30,831 bases of DNA from DATKWU01 sp964653685 (GTDB lineage: Bacteria > Patescibacteriota > Microgenomatia > PFEM01 > JAHIFH01). The notes below the pieces were generated by a model that saw nothing but the letters and a program-made list of their open reading frames with translations, had not been told where the DNA came from and ran no database searches. Positions 8,753 to 15,520 of the stretch are shown here, in pieces. Both the position numbers and the translations under genes were made by a program. Position 1 is the stretch's first letter. The number at the start of each line of letters is the position of its first letter. The stretch lies in NCBI GenBank assembly GCA_964653685.1, contig CAZZHA010000006.1, positions 1 to 30,831 of the forward strand, given 5' to 3'.

Positions 8753-8992
8753 TTAGAGTTTCTCCCCAATTTTACTTTTAATTCTTTAAAACCTCAAGAA
8801 CCTAATCTCATTATTAATAATTGTTGTTGTTGTTGGCTTGTTGACAAGTGAATATTTCTTTGACAATTAACCTACTTTTCGGTTTTTATTTTTGTTTAAA
8901 TCTTGGTTAATATTTTTCACTCTTTAGTGGATAAGTTAATAACTGGGAATTTTTATCCATAAAGTTTTTGTTTTATCCCCACAATATCCACT
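8753..8992. other. Candidate replication origin (oriC) between dnaA and dnaN
   Basis: The 200-bp gap between dnaN and dnaA is very AT-rich and holds a TTG repeat (about 8821-8835), an imperfect dyad CTTGTTGACAAG (8837-8848), and two TTGACAA copies. At its dnaA end are several 9-mers close to the DnaA-box consensus TTATCCACA: TTATCCACT on the minus strand (8934-8926), TTATCCATA (8953-8961) and TTATCCCCA (8973-8981), each with one mismatch, plus ATATCCACT (8984-8992) with two. Bacterial origins commonly sit beside dnaA. A cluster of boxes next to an AT-rich stretch fits an unwinding region, but no box here is perfect, and the other side of dnaA also has a box. Confidence 0.5.
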
Positions 8993-10332
8993 CGTAAATC
9001 TTCAGATTCAGGTAAAAGTTTAGTAATTTTCTCAACCCCATACATCACGGTGGTATGGTCACGATTATTGAGAAATTGACCAATATCCATCAAAGGCATT
9101 TTTAATTCCGTCCGGAGAAGATACATTAAGACCTGGCGACACAAAGCTAATTTTTTCGGTCTTCTTGGTCCTAAGAGGTCGCGATTTTTAAAACTGTAAA
9201 AACCGGCGACGGCGCTCAGAACCTCTTTTGGTTTAACAATTCTTTTGGGTATTGATTCAGTGTTAGTTGTGCCTAAGATAGCTGAAGCCAATTCGGGAGT
9301 AATTGGTTCGTTTTTTGTTTTTGTTTCGGTGATTAAGCGAACAAGAAAACCTTCTAAACGACGGGTAGAAGTGATGTTGCCGGCAATTAACTGAGCAACA
9401 TCCATCGGCAATTTAACTCTTCGCTGTTGGGCTTTAATAAGGACAATAGCTGTTCTTAACTCAAAATCAGGATCTTGGATATCAATAATTAAGCCGCCTT
9501 CAAAACGGGAGCGAAGACGGTTTTCAAGATTACTAATTTCATCAGGTCGTCGATCAGAAATCATCACAATTTGGCCTCCAGCCCGCCAAATAGCGTTGAA
9601 AGTATGAAAGAACTCTTCCTGAACCGTTGTTTTTCCAGCAATAAATTGAATATCATCAATTAAAAGGATCCTGGCCGATCGATATTTATCTTTAAATTGT
9701 TTGGTCGTTTTCTTCCGAATAGCGTCCACAATTTCAGTGGTGAATTCCTCACCCATGCAGTAGATAATATTTGTCCTTGGTCGGCGTTCAAGAACAGCCG
9801 TTCCGATGGCTTGCATCAGATGAGTTTTGCCAACCCCAACCCCACCATAAAGGAAAAGCGGGTTGTAGGCCTTACCAGGCGAGTCAGCGACTGCCATGGC
9901 AGCCGCATGAGCCATTTGGTTAGTGGTGTTAACAGCAAAAGTTTCAAAATTAAAGTCTGGTCGAAGACCGGCCCGAATGATCGCTTCCTGAGCGGCCGAT
10001 TTTTCTGGTTTTGTTTTTTCAAAGAGAGGTCCTTCTTTAGTCGCCCTTACGGTTTCATCTTTAGTTTTCTTAGCCTGTTTAATAATAAAGGTTAAATCAT
10101 TTTTTTTCTTTGTTGTTTTATCCAAGGCTTCTTTGATTAAACCGTAATAGCGATTTTCAATGGTGTCTCTAATAAAGGAAGAAGGTGAAGCAATTTCGAT
10201 AATCTGATGCTTTTTATTAACTTCCTTTACCTTATTGATGAATGTTTGGGGAAACCAAGTGGCGAAATTAGCTGAAGAGAGAGTAAGTTTTAAATTCTCC
10301 AAAACGGTTTGCCAGAGTTTATCTTTTTCCAT
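8953..10332 (-). CDS. dnaA: Chromosomal replication initiator DnaA
   Basis: 459 aa, normal for DnaA, the AAA+ ATPase that binds DnaA boxes and opens oriC. Residues 1-75 form the N-terminal domain I, with the W-x-x-x-L-E-N-L pattern. A Lys-rich linker follows. Walker A is GGVGVGKTH at 163-171 and Walker B ILLIDD at 222-227; sensor and arginine-finger regions include NRLRSRFEGGL. The C-terminal DNA-binding helix-turn-helix carries the DnaA signature NNRDHTTVMYGVEKI, beginning at about residue 422. No Shine-Dalgarno precedes the ATG. The upstream region has a putative promoter containing a perfect DnaA box, which suggests autoregulation. Confidence 0.98.
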   Translation of the reverse strand: MEKDKLWQTVLENLKLTLSSANFATWFPQTFINKVKEVNKKHQIIEIASPSSFIRDTIENRYYGLIKEALDKTTKKKNDLTFIIKQAKKTKDETVRATKEGPLFEKTKPEKSAAQEAIIRAGLRPDFNFETFAVNTTNQMAHAAAMAVADSPGKAYNPLFLYGGVGVGKTHLMQAIGTAVLERRPRTNIIYCMGEEFTTEIVDAIRKKTTKQFKDKYRSARILLIDDIQFIAGKTTVQEEFFHTFNAIWRAGGQIVMISDRRPDEISNLENRLRSRFEGGLIIDIQDPDFELRTAIVLIKAQQRRVKLPMDVAQLIAGNITSTRRLEGFLVRLITETKTKNEPITPELASAILGTTNTESIPKRIVKPKEVLSAVAGFYSFKNRDLLGPRRPKKLALCRQVLMYLLRTELKMPLMDIGQFLNNRDHTTVMYGVEKITKLLPESEDLRVDIVGIKQKLYG

Positions 10333-10379
10333 ATTTCATATTTAAAGATTAATTACCGCGGAGCAGGGGTGACTTTCAG

Positions 10380-10407
10380 TTTAAACAACTTATCCACAGA
10401 ATGTCAA
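10380..10407 (-). promoter_or_regulatory. Putative dnaA promoter with an embedded DnaA box
   Basis: Read on the minus strand: TTGACA (10407-10402), a 16-bp spacer, then TTTAAA (10385-10380) as a weak -10. The spacer contains a perfect DnaA box, TTATCCACA in plus orientation at 10390-10398. DnaA bound there would cover the promoter, so negative autoregulation is likely. The predicted leader is about 40 nt. Confidence 0.5.
10390..10398 (+). promoter_or_regulatory. Perfect DnaA box TTATCCACA
   Basis: Exact match to the consensus 9-mer, in the gap between the divergent dnaA and rpmH genes. It could serve dnaA autoregulation or be part of an origin. Confidence 0.7.
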
Positions 10408-10421
10408 GAAGGAAAACACTC

Positions 10422-10450
10422 TTGTTTCTTTATTTATTTCCTAGTATCCT
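10422..10450 (+). promoter_or_regulatory. Putative rpmH promoter, leaderless type
   Basis: TTGTTT (10422-10427), a 17-bp spacer and TATCCT (10445-10450). The rpmH ATG begins 7 nt after the -10 box, the usual distance for the transcription start, and there is no Shine-Dalgarno, so the mRNA is probably leaderless. Confidence 0.45.
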
Positions 10451-10456
10451 AAGACT

Positions 10457-10594
10457 ATGCCAAAACGAACCTATCAACCTAAAAGTAAAAAAAGAAAGAA
10501 AAGTCACGGTTTCCGAGCAAGAATGAAGACAGGGAATAGTAAGAAGGTTATTAAAAGACGCCGCCTTAAAGGACGAAAGAAACTTAATGTTTAA
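10457..10594 (+). CDS. rpmH: 50S ribosomal protein L34
   Basis: 45 aa, very basic: begins MPKRTYQPKSKKRKKSHGF and continues with RARMKTGNSKKVIKRRRLKGRKKL, the standard L34 pattern. It is a structural protein of the large ribosomal subunit. It is the first gene of the classic rpmH-rnpA-yidD-yidC-jag cluster, divergent from dnaA. The TAA stop is followed directly by the rnpA ATG with no gap. Confidence 0.97.
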   Translation: MPKRTYQPKSKKRKKSHGFRARMKTGNSKKVIKRRRLKGRKKLNV

Positions 10595-10933
10595 ATGTTA
10601 CCTAAAAAACACCGTCTTCCCCTGAGAACGGAATTAAAGCGAGTTAAAAAAGAAGGCAGACTTATTCAAGGAAAATTATTTAGTCTCCAGGTAAGTAAAT
10701 CTAGCAAAAACCAACCAACACGCTTTGGTTTCATCATTTCCTCTAAAATTCATAAAAAAGCCGTTAAAAGAAATCGATTGAAGAGATTATTAAGTGAAAC
10801 GATTATGACTTTAAAAATTAAACCTAGTTTTGATATTGTTTTTTTAGCTAGAAAAAAGATTATTGATGTTGATTATCAAGAGATTAAAGCGGAAATTAAG
10901 AAACTTTTTCTTAAGGTGGGGGTAATTGAATAG
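10595..10933 (+). CDS. rnpA: Ribonuclease P protein component
   Basis: 112 aa, normal length. It is the protein subunit that supports RNase P RNA in cutting the 5' leader from pre-tRNAs. The N-terminal LPLRTELKRVKKEGR pattern, FGFIISSKIHKKAVKRNRLKRLLSE with the RNA-binding R-N-R-x-K-R box at about residues 63-68, and the late DIVFLARKK strand are diagnostic. Its ATG abuts the rpmH stop codon, and its stop abuts the yidD ATG, so all three genes are translationally linked. Confidence 0.96.
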   Translation: MLPKKHRLPLRTELKRVKKEGRLIQGKLFSLQVSKSSKNQPTRFGFIISSKIHKKAVKRNRLKRLLSETIMTLKIKPSFDIVFLARKKIIDVDYQEIKAEIKKLFLKVGVIE

Positions 10934-11170
10934 ATGAAGAAGGTCTTTTTGGCTTTAATTAAAGCCTACAAAAAATCCTGGTTTTTTCGCTCACCGCTTC
11001 TTAAATTCCTTTTCTTGTCAGATGCCGCCTGTCGTTTTCAACCAACCTGTGCCGAATACACCTATCAAGCCGTCGAACGCTATGGTATAATCCGAGGCAG
11101 CCTTTTGGGTTTAAAAAGAATTATAAGGTGTCATCCCTGGAATAAAGGAGGTTATGATCCAGTTAGATAA
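10934..11170 (+). CDS. yidD: YidD membrane protein insertion efficiency factor
   Basis: 78 aa. Family hallmarks are the CRFQPTCAEYTYQAVERYG block and the C-terminal RCHPWNKGGYDPV block. YidD is a small peripheral inner-membrane protein thought to help YidC/Sec insertion. The usual first helix (ALIKAYKKSWFF) is present. It lies between rnpA (no gap) and yidC (20-bp gap), the conserved order. Confidence 0.95.
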   Translation: MKKVFLALIKAYKKSWFFRSPLLKFLFLSDAACRFQPTCAEYTYQAVERYGIIRGSLLGLKRIIRCHPWNKGGYDPVR

Positions 11171-11190
11171 ATTATTTTGTTAAATTTAAA

Positions 11191-12003
11191 ATGAGAGAAC
11201 TCTGGCACTTGCTTTTATATCAACCCTTGGTTAACGCTCTGATTTTTCTTTACCAGTTACTTTTCCATAATTTTGGTCTGGCGATTATTGTTTTGACTGT
11301 TGGGATTCGTCTTCTTCTTTTACCTTTAACTCAATCTTCAATGAAAGCGACTAATAAAATGAAAGAACTCGCACCTGAGCTGGAAAAGCTTAAAAAGAAA
11401 TATGGTAAAGATAAACAAGCTTATACCAAAGCCCAAATGGATCTTTATAAAAAACACGGAGCCAATCCGGCTGCCGGCTGTTTTCCCCAAATTATTCAGT
11501 TAATCGTTTTAATTGCTCTTTACCAAGCTTTTATCCAAGTCTTAAGAACTGATGGGGATGTTATTCAAAAACTTAACGAAATCCTTTACCCTCAATTACA
11601 ATTACCAATTGAAACAGTTATTAATACAAAATTTTTGTACTTAGATTTAGCCAAGCCAGACGTTTTCCCAGTCGCTGGTTTGCCTTTTCCCCTGCCAGGT
11701 TTCTTTTTATTAGCGGCCGCTTTAGCGCAGTTAATTTCTTCGAAAATGATGATGCCAGCTTTAACCACTGCCCAAGAAGAAGCAGCCAAAACGCCAGGTA
11801 AAGCTGATGATATGGCGACTTCAATGCAAACTCAAATGACCTACCTTTTCCCTTTATTGACGATTCTTATTGGTTATTCTTTTCCTTCTGGTTTGGTTCT
11901 CTATTGGTTTGCCTTCTCGCTGATAATGATTATCCAACAATATTTTATTGGCGGTTGGGGCGGCGTGGAACCATGGCTCAAAAAACTAAAAATCAAAAAA
12001 TAA
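11191..12003 (+). CDS. yidC: YidC/Oxa1 membrane protein insertase
   Basis: 270 aa, the short Gram-positive-like form without the large outside P1 domain. It inserts membrane proteins, alone or with SecYEG. Hydrophobic segments lie at about 10-45, 95-117, 160-185 and 215-255. The conserved Arg of the hydrophilic groove is probably R40 in TVGIRLLLLPLT, followed by the cytoplasmic charged hairpin (KMKELAPELEKLKKKYG) and the motif GANPAAGCFPQIIQL. No lipobox Cys is seen at the N-terminus. Its last 31 bp overlap the jag start. Confidence 0.95.
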   Translation: MRELWHLLLYQPLVNALIFLYQLLFHNFGLAIIVLTVGIRLLLLPLTQSSMKATNKMKELAPELEKLKKKYGKDKQAYTKAQMDLYKKHGANPAAGCFPQIIQLIVLIALYQAFIQVLRTDGDVIQKLNEILYPQLQLPIETVINTKFLYLDLAKPDVFPVAGLPFPLPGFFLLAAALAQLISSKMMMPALTTAQEEAAKTPGKADDMATSMQTQMTYLFPLLTILIGYSFPSGLVLYWFAFSLIMIIQQYFIGGWGGVEPWLKKLKIKK

Positions 12004-12440
12004 CAGAAATCAAAGAAATTGTTAAAAATCTCCTTAACCTTCTTGGAATTGAAGCAGAAGTAGATGTTAGTTCAGATGAGGAACTCTACCAGATTCAACT
12101 AGAAACCAACGATCCTGGTATCCTTATTGGCTATCATGGTGAAACCTTAAGAGCGATTCAAAGAATAGTGGCCATGATTATTTATCGACAAAAAGAAGAG
12201 TGGGTGAAGATAACGGTTAATGTTGGTGATTACCGTCAGAGAAGACAAGAGATTTTAGAGAAGATGGCTAAGGTTATGGCTCAAAAAGCACGTTTTTCTA
12301 AAGAGGCTCAATCTTTACCACCAATGTCTGCTTCTGAAAGAAGAATAATCCATCTGGTTCTAGCGGGTGAGGCTGATATCGAAACGGTTTCTGAAGGAGA
12401 AGGCCGGAATCGGTATGTGGTGGTTCGGCCTAAGTTATGA
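11973..12440 (+). CDS. jag: Jag/KhpB RNA-binding protein (KH + R3H)
   Basis: 155 aa from ATG 11973; the frame is open to 11904, but the later ATG gives the standard N-terminus and follows a GGCGTGG stretch. A KH domain with the G-x-x-G loop (GILIGYHGETLRAIQRIV) is followed by an R3H domain (YRQRRQEILEKMAKVMAQKA ... MSASERRIIH). The N-terminal Jag_N domain found in longer homologues is absent. KhpB/Jag binds RNA, usually with KhpA, and influences cell elongation and division. It overlaps yidC by 31 bp and the next gene by ATGA. Confidence 0.93.
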   Translation: MAQKTKNQKITEIKEIVKNLLNLLGIEAEVDVSSDEELYQIQLETNDPGILIGYHGETLRAIQRIVAMIIYRQKEEWVKITVNVGDYRQRRQEILEKMAKVMAQKARFSKEAQSLPPMSASERRIIHLVLAGEADIETVSEGEGRNRYVVVRPKL

Positions 12441-13672
12441 AATTACATCGCTATTTGTTTGGGCTTTTAGTTTTTTTATTGCCCATTCAGCTCGGTCGCC
12501 ATTTCTGGCCAGAATGGACCCAAGTTTTAGGTCTACCGATTGATTATTTATCCCCAACTATTTATTTAACTGACTTGTTAGTTTCTGTCATTCTTCTTTT
12601 CTGGTTGATTAAGATGAGATCTCAGTTAAGATTGAAAAAAACTATCGATTGGTTGAAAAATAATTGGTGGTTTTTAGCAATGTTTCTTTTTCTTTTGGTT
12701 AATGCTCTTTTGGCTCCTAATAGAGAAGCGGCTATTTTCAAATTGGTTAAAGTAATTGAGTTTGTCTTTCTTGGATTCTATGTATTCAAGGAACAATATA
12801 AAATAAACGAGATTATTCTTCCTTTAAGTGGAGCAATAATTTATAGTGCTTTAATTGCTTTAGCCCAATTTATTAAACAAGGAACGGTTGGTGGTCTTTT
12901 TTGGTGGTTGGGAGAAAGGAATTTTAGTTTGATTACGCCCGGAATTGCTAAAACCATTATTGGTGGCCGTTTGATTCTTCGACCCTACGCTACTTTTTCC
13001 CATCCTAATGTTTTGGCAGGTTTTATTTTGGTTTCAATGGTTTTGATTGGCCTAGGTATAAGAAGGCAAGGATTCAGAAAAGCGATCACCTGGTTTGCCT
13101 TAATTTTAGGTGGGATCACAATTATTTTTTCTTTTTCTCGCTCTGTTTGGTTAGTAGGCACTCTAGTTGGTTTAGGATTGGTGGTTCAAAATCAATGGCA
13201 GAAAAGGAAGAAATCAGCTTTGGTGACGACCATTGTTATTGTCCTGCTTTTAATCAGTGGCTTTTACTACCAGATCGCTTTACCACTCTCTGGTAGGGAG
13301 ACTATTTGGCAGCGCTTTTCTCTAGCCCAAGTAGCGATTAAAATGATACGAGCTAATCCCCTTTCAGGTATTGGTTTTAATAATTTTATTCCCCAATTGC
13401 CTTTTTATTGGCAGCAATTCGGAACAACTTACTGGCTACAGCCAGTCCATAATATTTATTTACTCATCTTAGCTGAAACTGGTTTCATTGGGCTCTTGAT
13501 TCTCTTCTGGCTTCTCGGCTTAACTTTTAGAAGGTTGTTGAGAACTGGCTCCTGGCAATTAATTTTGGCTCTCAGCGTTGTTTTGTCATTAGGTCTTTTT
13601 GATCATTATTGGTTTACTCTTCAACAATCTCAGCTTTTATTGGCAGTAGTTTTTGGTTTATCATGGGAATGA
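12437..13672 (+). CDS. O-antigen ligase/polymerase-like membrane protein (Wzy_C family)
   Basis: 411 aa with about ten hydrophobic segments. The central YATFSHPNVLAGFILVSMVL and FSFSRSVWLVG segments, and the later outside loop with GIGFNNF and QPVHNIYLLILAETG, match the O-antigen ligase/Wzy_C pattern (H-P-N and V-H-N-x-Y). Such enzymes join or polymerise lipid-linked glycans on the outer face of the membrane. CPR cells lack normal LPS, so the acceptor could be another surface polysaccharide or a glycoprotein. Start ATG 12437 overlaps the jag stop by ATGA, and the stop overlaps the flippase start the same way, placing envelope glycan genes at the end of the rpmH operon. Confidence 0.85.
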   Translation: MKLHRYLFGLLVFLLPIQLGRHFWPEWTQVLGLPIDYLSPTIYLTDLLVSVILLFWLIKMRSQLRLKKTIDWLKNNWWFLAMFLFLLVNALLAPNREAAIFKLVKVIEFVFLGFYVFKEQYKINEIILPLSGAIIYSALIALAQFIKQGTVGGLFWWLGERNFSLITPGIAKTIIGGRLILRPYATFSHPNVLAGFILVSMVLIGLGIRRQGFRKAITWFALILGGITIIFSFSRSVWLVGTLVGLGLVVQNQWQKRKKSALVTTIVIVLLLISGFYYQIALPLSGRETIWQRFSLAQVAIKMIRANPLSGIGFNNFIPQLPFYWQQFGTTYWLQPVHNIYLLILAETGFIGLLILFWLLGLTFRRLLRTGSWQLILALSVVLSLGLFDHYWFTLQQSQLLLAVVFGLSWE

Positions 13673-14994
13673 TGAATCTCTCTCAGAAAGTAGCTTTTAA
13701 CACAGCTGTCCAGATTGGTACTAAAGCGATTACAGTTTTTTTTGGTTTATTGGTAACCATTCTTTTGACTGGTTATCTAGGACCTGAAGGTTTTGGTAAT
13801 TATATGTATGTGGTTGCCTTAGCAATTATCTTTGGAGCTTTTGCCGATTGGGGAACAGCTACGATTGGTGCTCGCGAGGCAGCCAAGGAAAGAAAGAAAC
13901 AGGGTCGAGTTTTAGCTAATATCTTTTTGGTGAGAATGTTTTTTTCCTTAGTGGCGGCTTTAATCATGGTTGGCGCTGCGGTTATTATTCCTCTTCGAAC
14001 AAACCAACCATTAATTGTTCGTCAAGCAATTATGCTTGGTTCTTTAATTTTAATTCTCAATACAATCAAAGCCTCTTTGTTAGTTATTTTTCAAACTAAG
14101 TTACAACTCCAAAAACAAACCGTAATTGATTTAGTAACCAGCATTCTCATTTTGTTAATCAGCTTTCTTTTGGTCCAGCAAGGCCAAGGATTAATCTCAC
14201 TTATTGGGGCGATTGTTTTAGCCAATTTGGTAGGGATAGTGATTGGTTTTATCTTAGTTACTAAGACAGTTAGACTTAATTGGCGGTTCGATAGGGGATT
14301 TATCAAGCAATTATTGATTGAGTCCTTTCCCATGGGAGCAATCCTTTTGATTTTTACTATTGATAATAAAATTGATACGGTTATGTTGGGTTCAATTAAA
14401 GGCAGTGGGGCAGTGGGAATTTATGCGGCCGCCTATCGGATTTATGATGTTTTAATTTTGGGAGCCGCTTATTTTATGATTGCTCTCCTTCCCATTCTCT
14501 CTCGCTATTCTGATTTGAATAAATGGAGAGAAAAAGTAAGAAATATTTATCAGAAGTCTTTTGACATTTTATTATTGATGTCTTTGACAGCAATGATTAG
14601 TATCTGGTTTTTTGCCCCTTTGGCTATTAAATTAATCACCCAGAAGCGTTTTTCGGAATTTGGCGATTCTGTCATTGTTTTAAGATTATTGGCCATAGCT
14701 CTTTTCTTGGCCTATTTTAATCATCTAACTGGCTATACCATTGTCGCCCTAGGGAAACAGCGTCGTTATTTTTTCATTGCCTTTGGAGCTTTAATTTTTA
14801 ACGTAGTTAGTAATGCTTTGATTATACCTCAGTTTTCTTACTATGGGGCAGCGGTCGTCACCATTTTTACTGAGGGAATTGTTTTGTTAATTACAACAAT
14901 TTTTATTTTCCGCTTATTAGAAATTATTCCCTCACCTTTTCAATTCCCAAAAACAATAGTTGAATTTATTAAGAATCGTGGTAAGATTTTTTGA
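13669..14994 (+). CDS. Polysaccharide flippase (Wzx/MurJ-like, MOP superfamily)
   Basis: 441 aa from ATG 13669, chosen because it overlaps the previous TGA (ATGA); ATG 13663 and ATG 13672 are also in frame. There are about 12-14 hydrophobic segments. The N-terminal GTKAITVFFGLLVTILLTGYLGPEGFGNYMYVVALAIIFG pattern, and DNKIDTVMLGSIKGSGAVGIYAAAYRIYD in the middle, are typical of Wzx-type O-antigen and teichoic acid flippases. It would move undecaprenyl-linked sugar units across the membrane for the neighbouring ligase/polymerase. No glycosyltransferase genes are nearby. Confidence 0.9.
   Translation: MMNLSQKVAFNTAVQIGTKAITVFFGLLVTILLTGYLGPEGFGNYMYVVALAIIFGAFADWGTATIGAREAAKERKKQGRVLANIFLVRMFFSLVAALIMVGAAVIIPLRTNQPLIVRQAIMLGSLILILNTIKASLLVIFQTKLQLQKQTVIDLVTSILILLISFLLVQQGQGLISLIGAIVLANLVGIVIGFILVTKTVRLNWRFDRGFIKQLLIESFPMGAILLIFTIDNKIDTVMLGSIKGSGAVGIYAAAYRIYDVLILGAAYFMIALLPILSRYSDLNKWREKVRNIYQKSFDILLLMSLTAMISIWFFAPLAIKLITQKRFSEFGDSVIVLRLLAIALFLAYFNHLTGYTIVALGKQRRYFFIAFGALIFNVVSNALIIPQFSYYGAAVVTIFTEGIVLLITTIFIFRLLEIIPSPFQFPKTIVEFIKNRGKIF
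14960..14987 (+). promoter_or_regulatory. Possible rnhA promoter inside the flippase 3' end
   Basis: TTGAAT (14960-14965), a 16-bp spacer and TAAGAT (14982-14987), ending 8 nt before the RNase HI ATG at 14996. The site lies within the last codons of the flippase. A leaderless or very short leader is implied. Confidence 0.35.
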
Positions 14995-14995
14995 A

Positions 14996-15418
14996 ATGAA
15001 AAAAGATTTTTTAGTTTTCGCTGATGGTGGATCCCGGGGCAATCCGGGTTCAGCGGCAATAGGCTTTGTTGTTAAAGATAAGATGGGGAGAACTATCTAT
15101 CAACAAGGAAAATATATTGGTAAAACCACTAATAATGTCGCCGAATATCAGGCAGTAATTGAGGCTTTAAAATGGTTAGTGAATAAGTCCAAATTTTCGG
15201 TTGGTGGCGTCCAATTTTTTCTTGACTCAAAATTAGTTGTTAATCAGCTTAATGGTCTTTTTAAAGTTAAAGAAGTTAAAATGAGGAACTCAATTATTAA
15301 AGTTCGTCAATTAGAAAGAGAGTTAGAGAGAGGTGTCTCTTACCAATTAATTCCTAGAAAAGAAAATTCATTGGCCGATACTTTAGTCAATCAAACTCTT
15401 AACAAAAGACTACTTTAA
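14996..15418 (+). CDS. rnhA: Ribonuclease HI family protein
   Basis: 140 aa from ATG 14996; upstream in-frame codons lie within the flippase gene and are unlikely to be used. The DEDD acid set is complete: Asp10 in FADGGSRGNPG, Glu50 in NNVAEYQA, Asp77 in FLDSKLVVNQ and Asp128 in NSLADTLVN. It degrades RNA in RNA-DNA hybrids, for example Okazaki primers and R-loops. This is the short form without the basic hybrid-binding extension. The 5' end overlaps nothing, but it begins 1 bp after the flippase stop. A hairpin with a T run follows. Confidence 0.92.
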   Translation: MKKDFLVFADGGSRGNPGSAAIGFVVKDKMGRTIYQQGKYIGKTTNNVAEYQAVIEALKWLVNKSKFSVGGVQFFLDSKLVVNQLNGLFKVKEVKMRNSIIKVRQLERELERGVSYQLIPRKENSLADTLVNQTLNKRLL

Positions 15419-15424
15419 TATATT

Positions 15425-15458
15425 AAACTACTCTTTCACGTGCGGGACCGTAGTTTTT
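15425..15458 (+). terminator. Putative terminator after rnhA
   Basis: Inverted arms AAACTAC (15425-15431) and GTAGTTT (15450-15456) around an 18-nt loop containing CACGTG, followed by TTCTT. The stem is short and the T run modest. It sits in the 100-bp gap before a new promoter, which supports the call. Confidence 0.4.
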
Positions 15459-15474
15459 CTTATGGGCTTTTTCG

Positions 15475-15503
15475 TTGAACAAAAATTTTTTTTGGATTAT
15501 GAT
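15475..15503 (+). promoter_or_regulatory. Promoter of the epimerase-DUF4012 gene
   Basis: TTGAAC (15475-15480), exactly 17 bp, then TATGAT (15498-15503). The ATG is at 15521, so the leader would be only about 11 nt. AGAGAAAA before the start is a weak ribosome site. Confidence 0.6.
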
Positions 15504-15520
15504 GGTATTAGAGAAAATTA

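Noticed and set aside
8821..8835. TTG trinucleotide run as a DnaA-trio or regulatory repeat
   Set aside because: It does not fit the DnaA-trio consensus on either strand; kept only as part of the AT-rich origin candidate.
9697..10095. 132-codon plus-strand open frame inside dnaA
   Set aside because: Antisense to well-conserved DnaA motifs with no family sequence or ribosome site.
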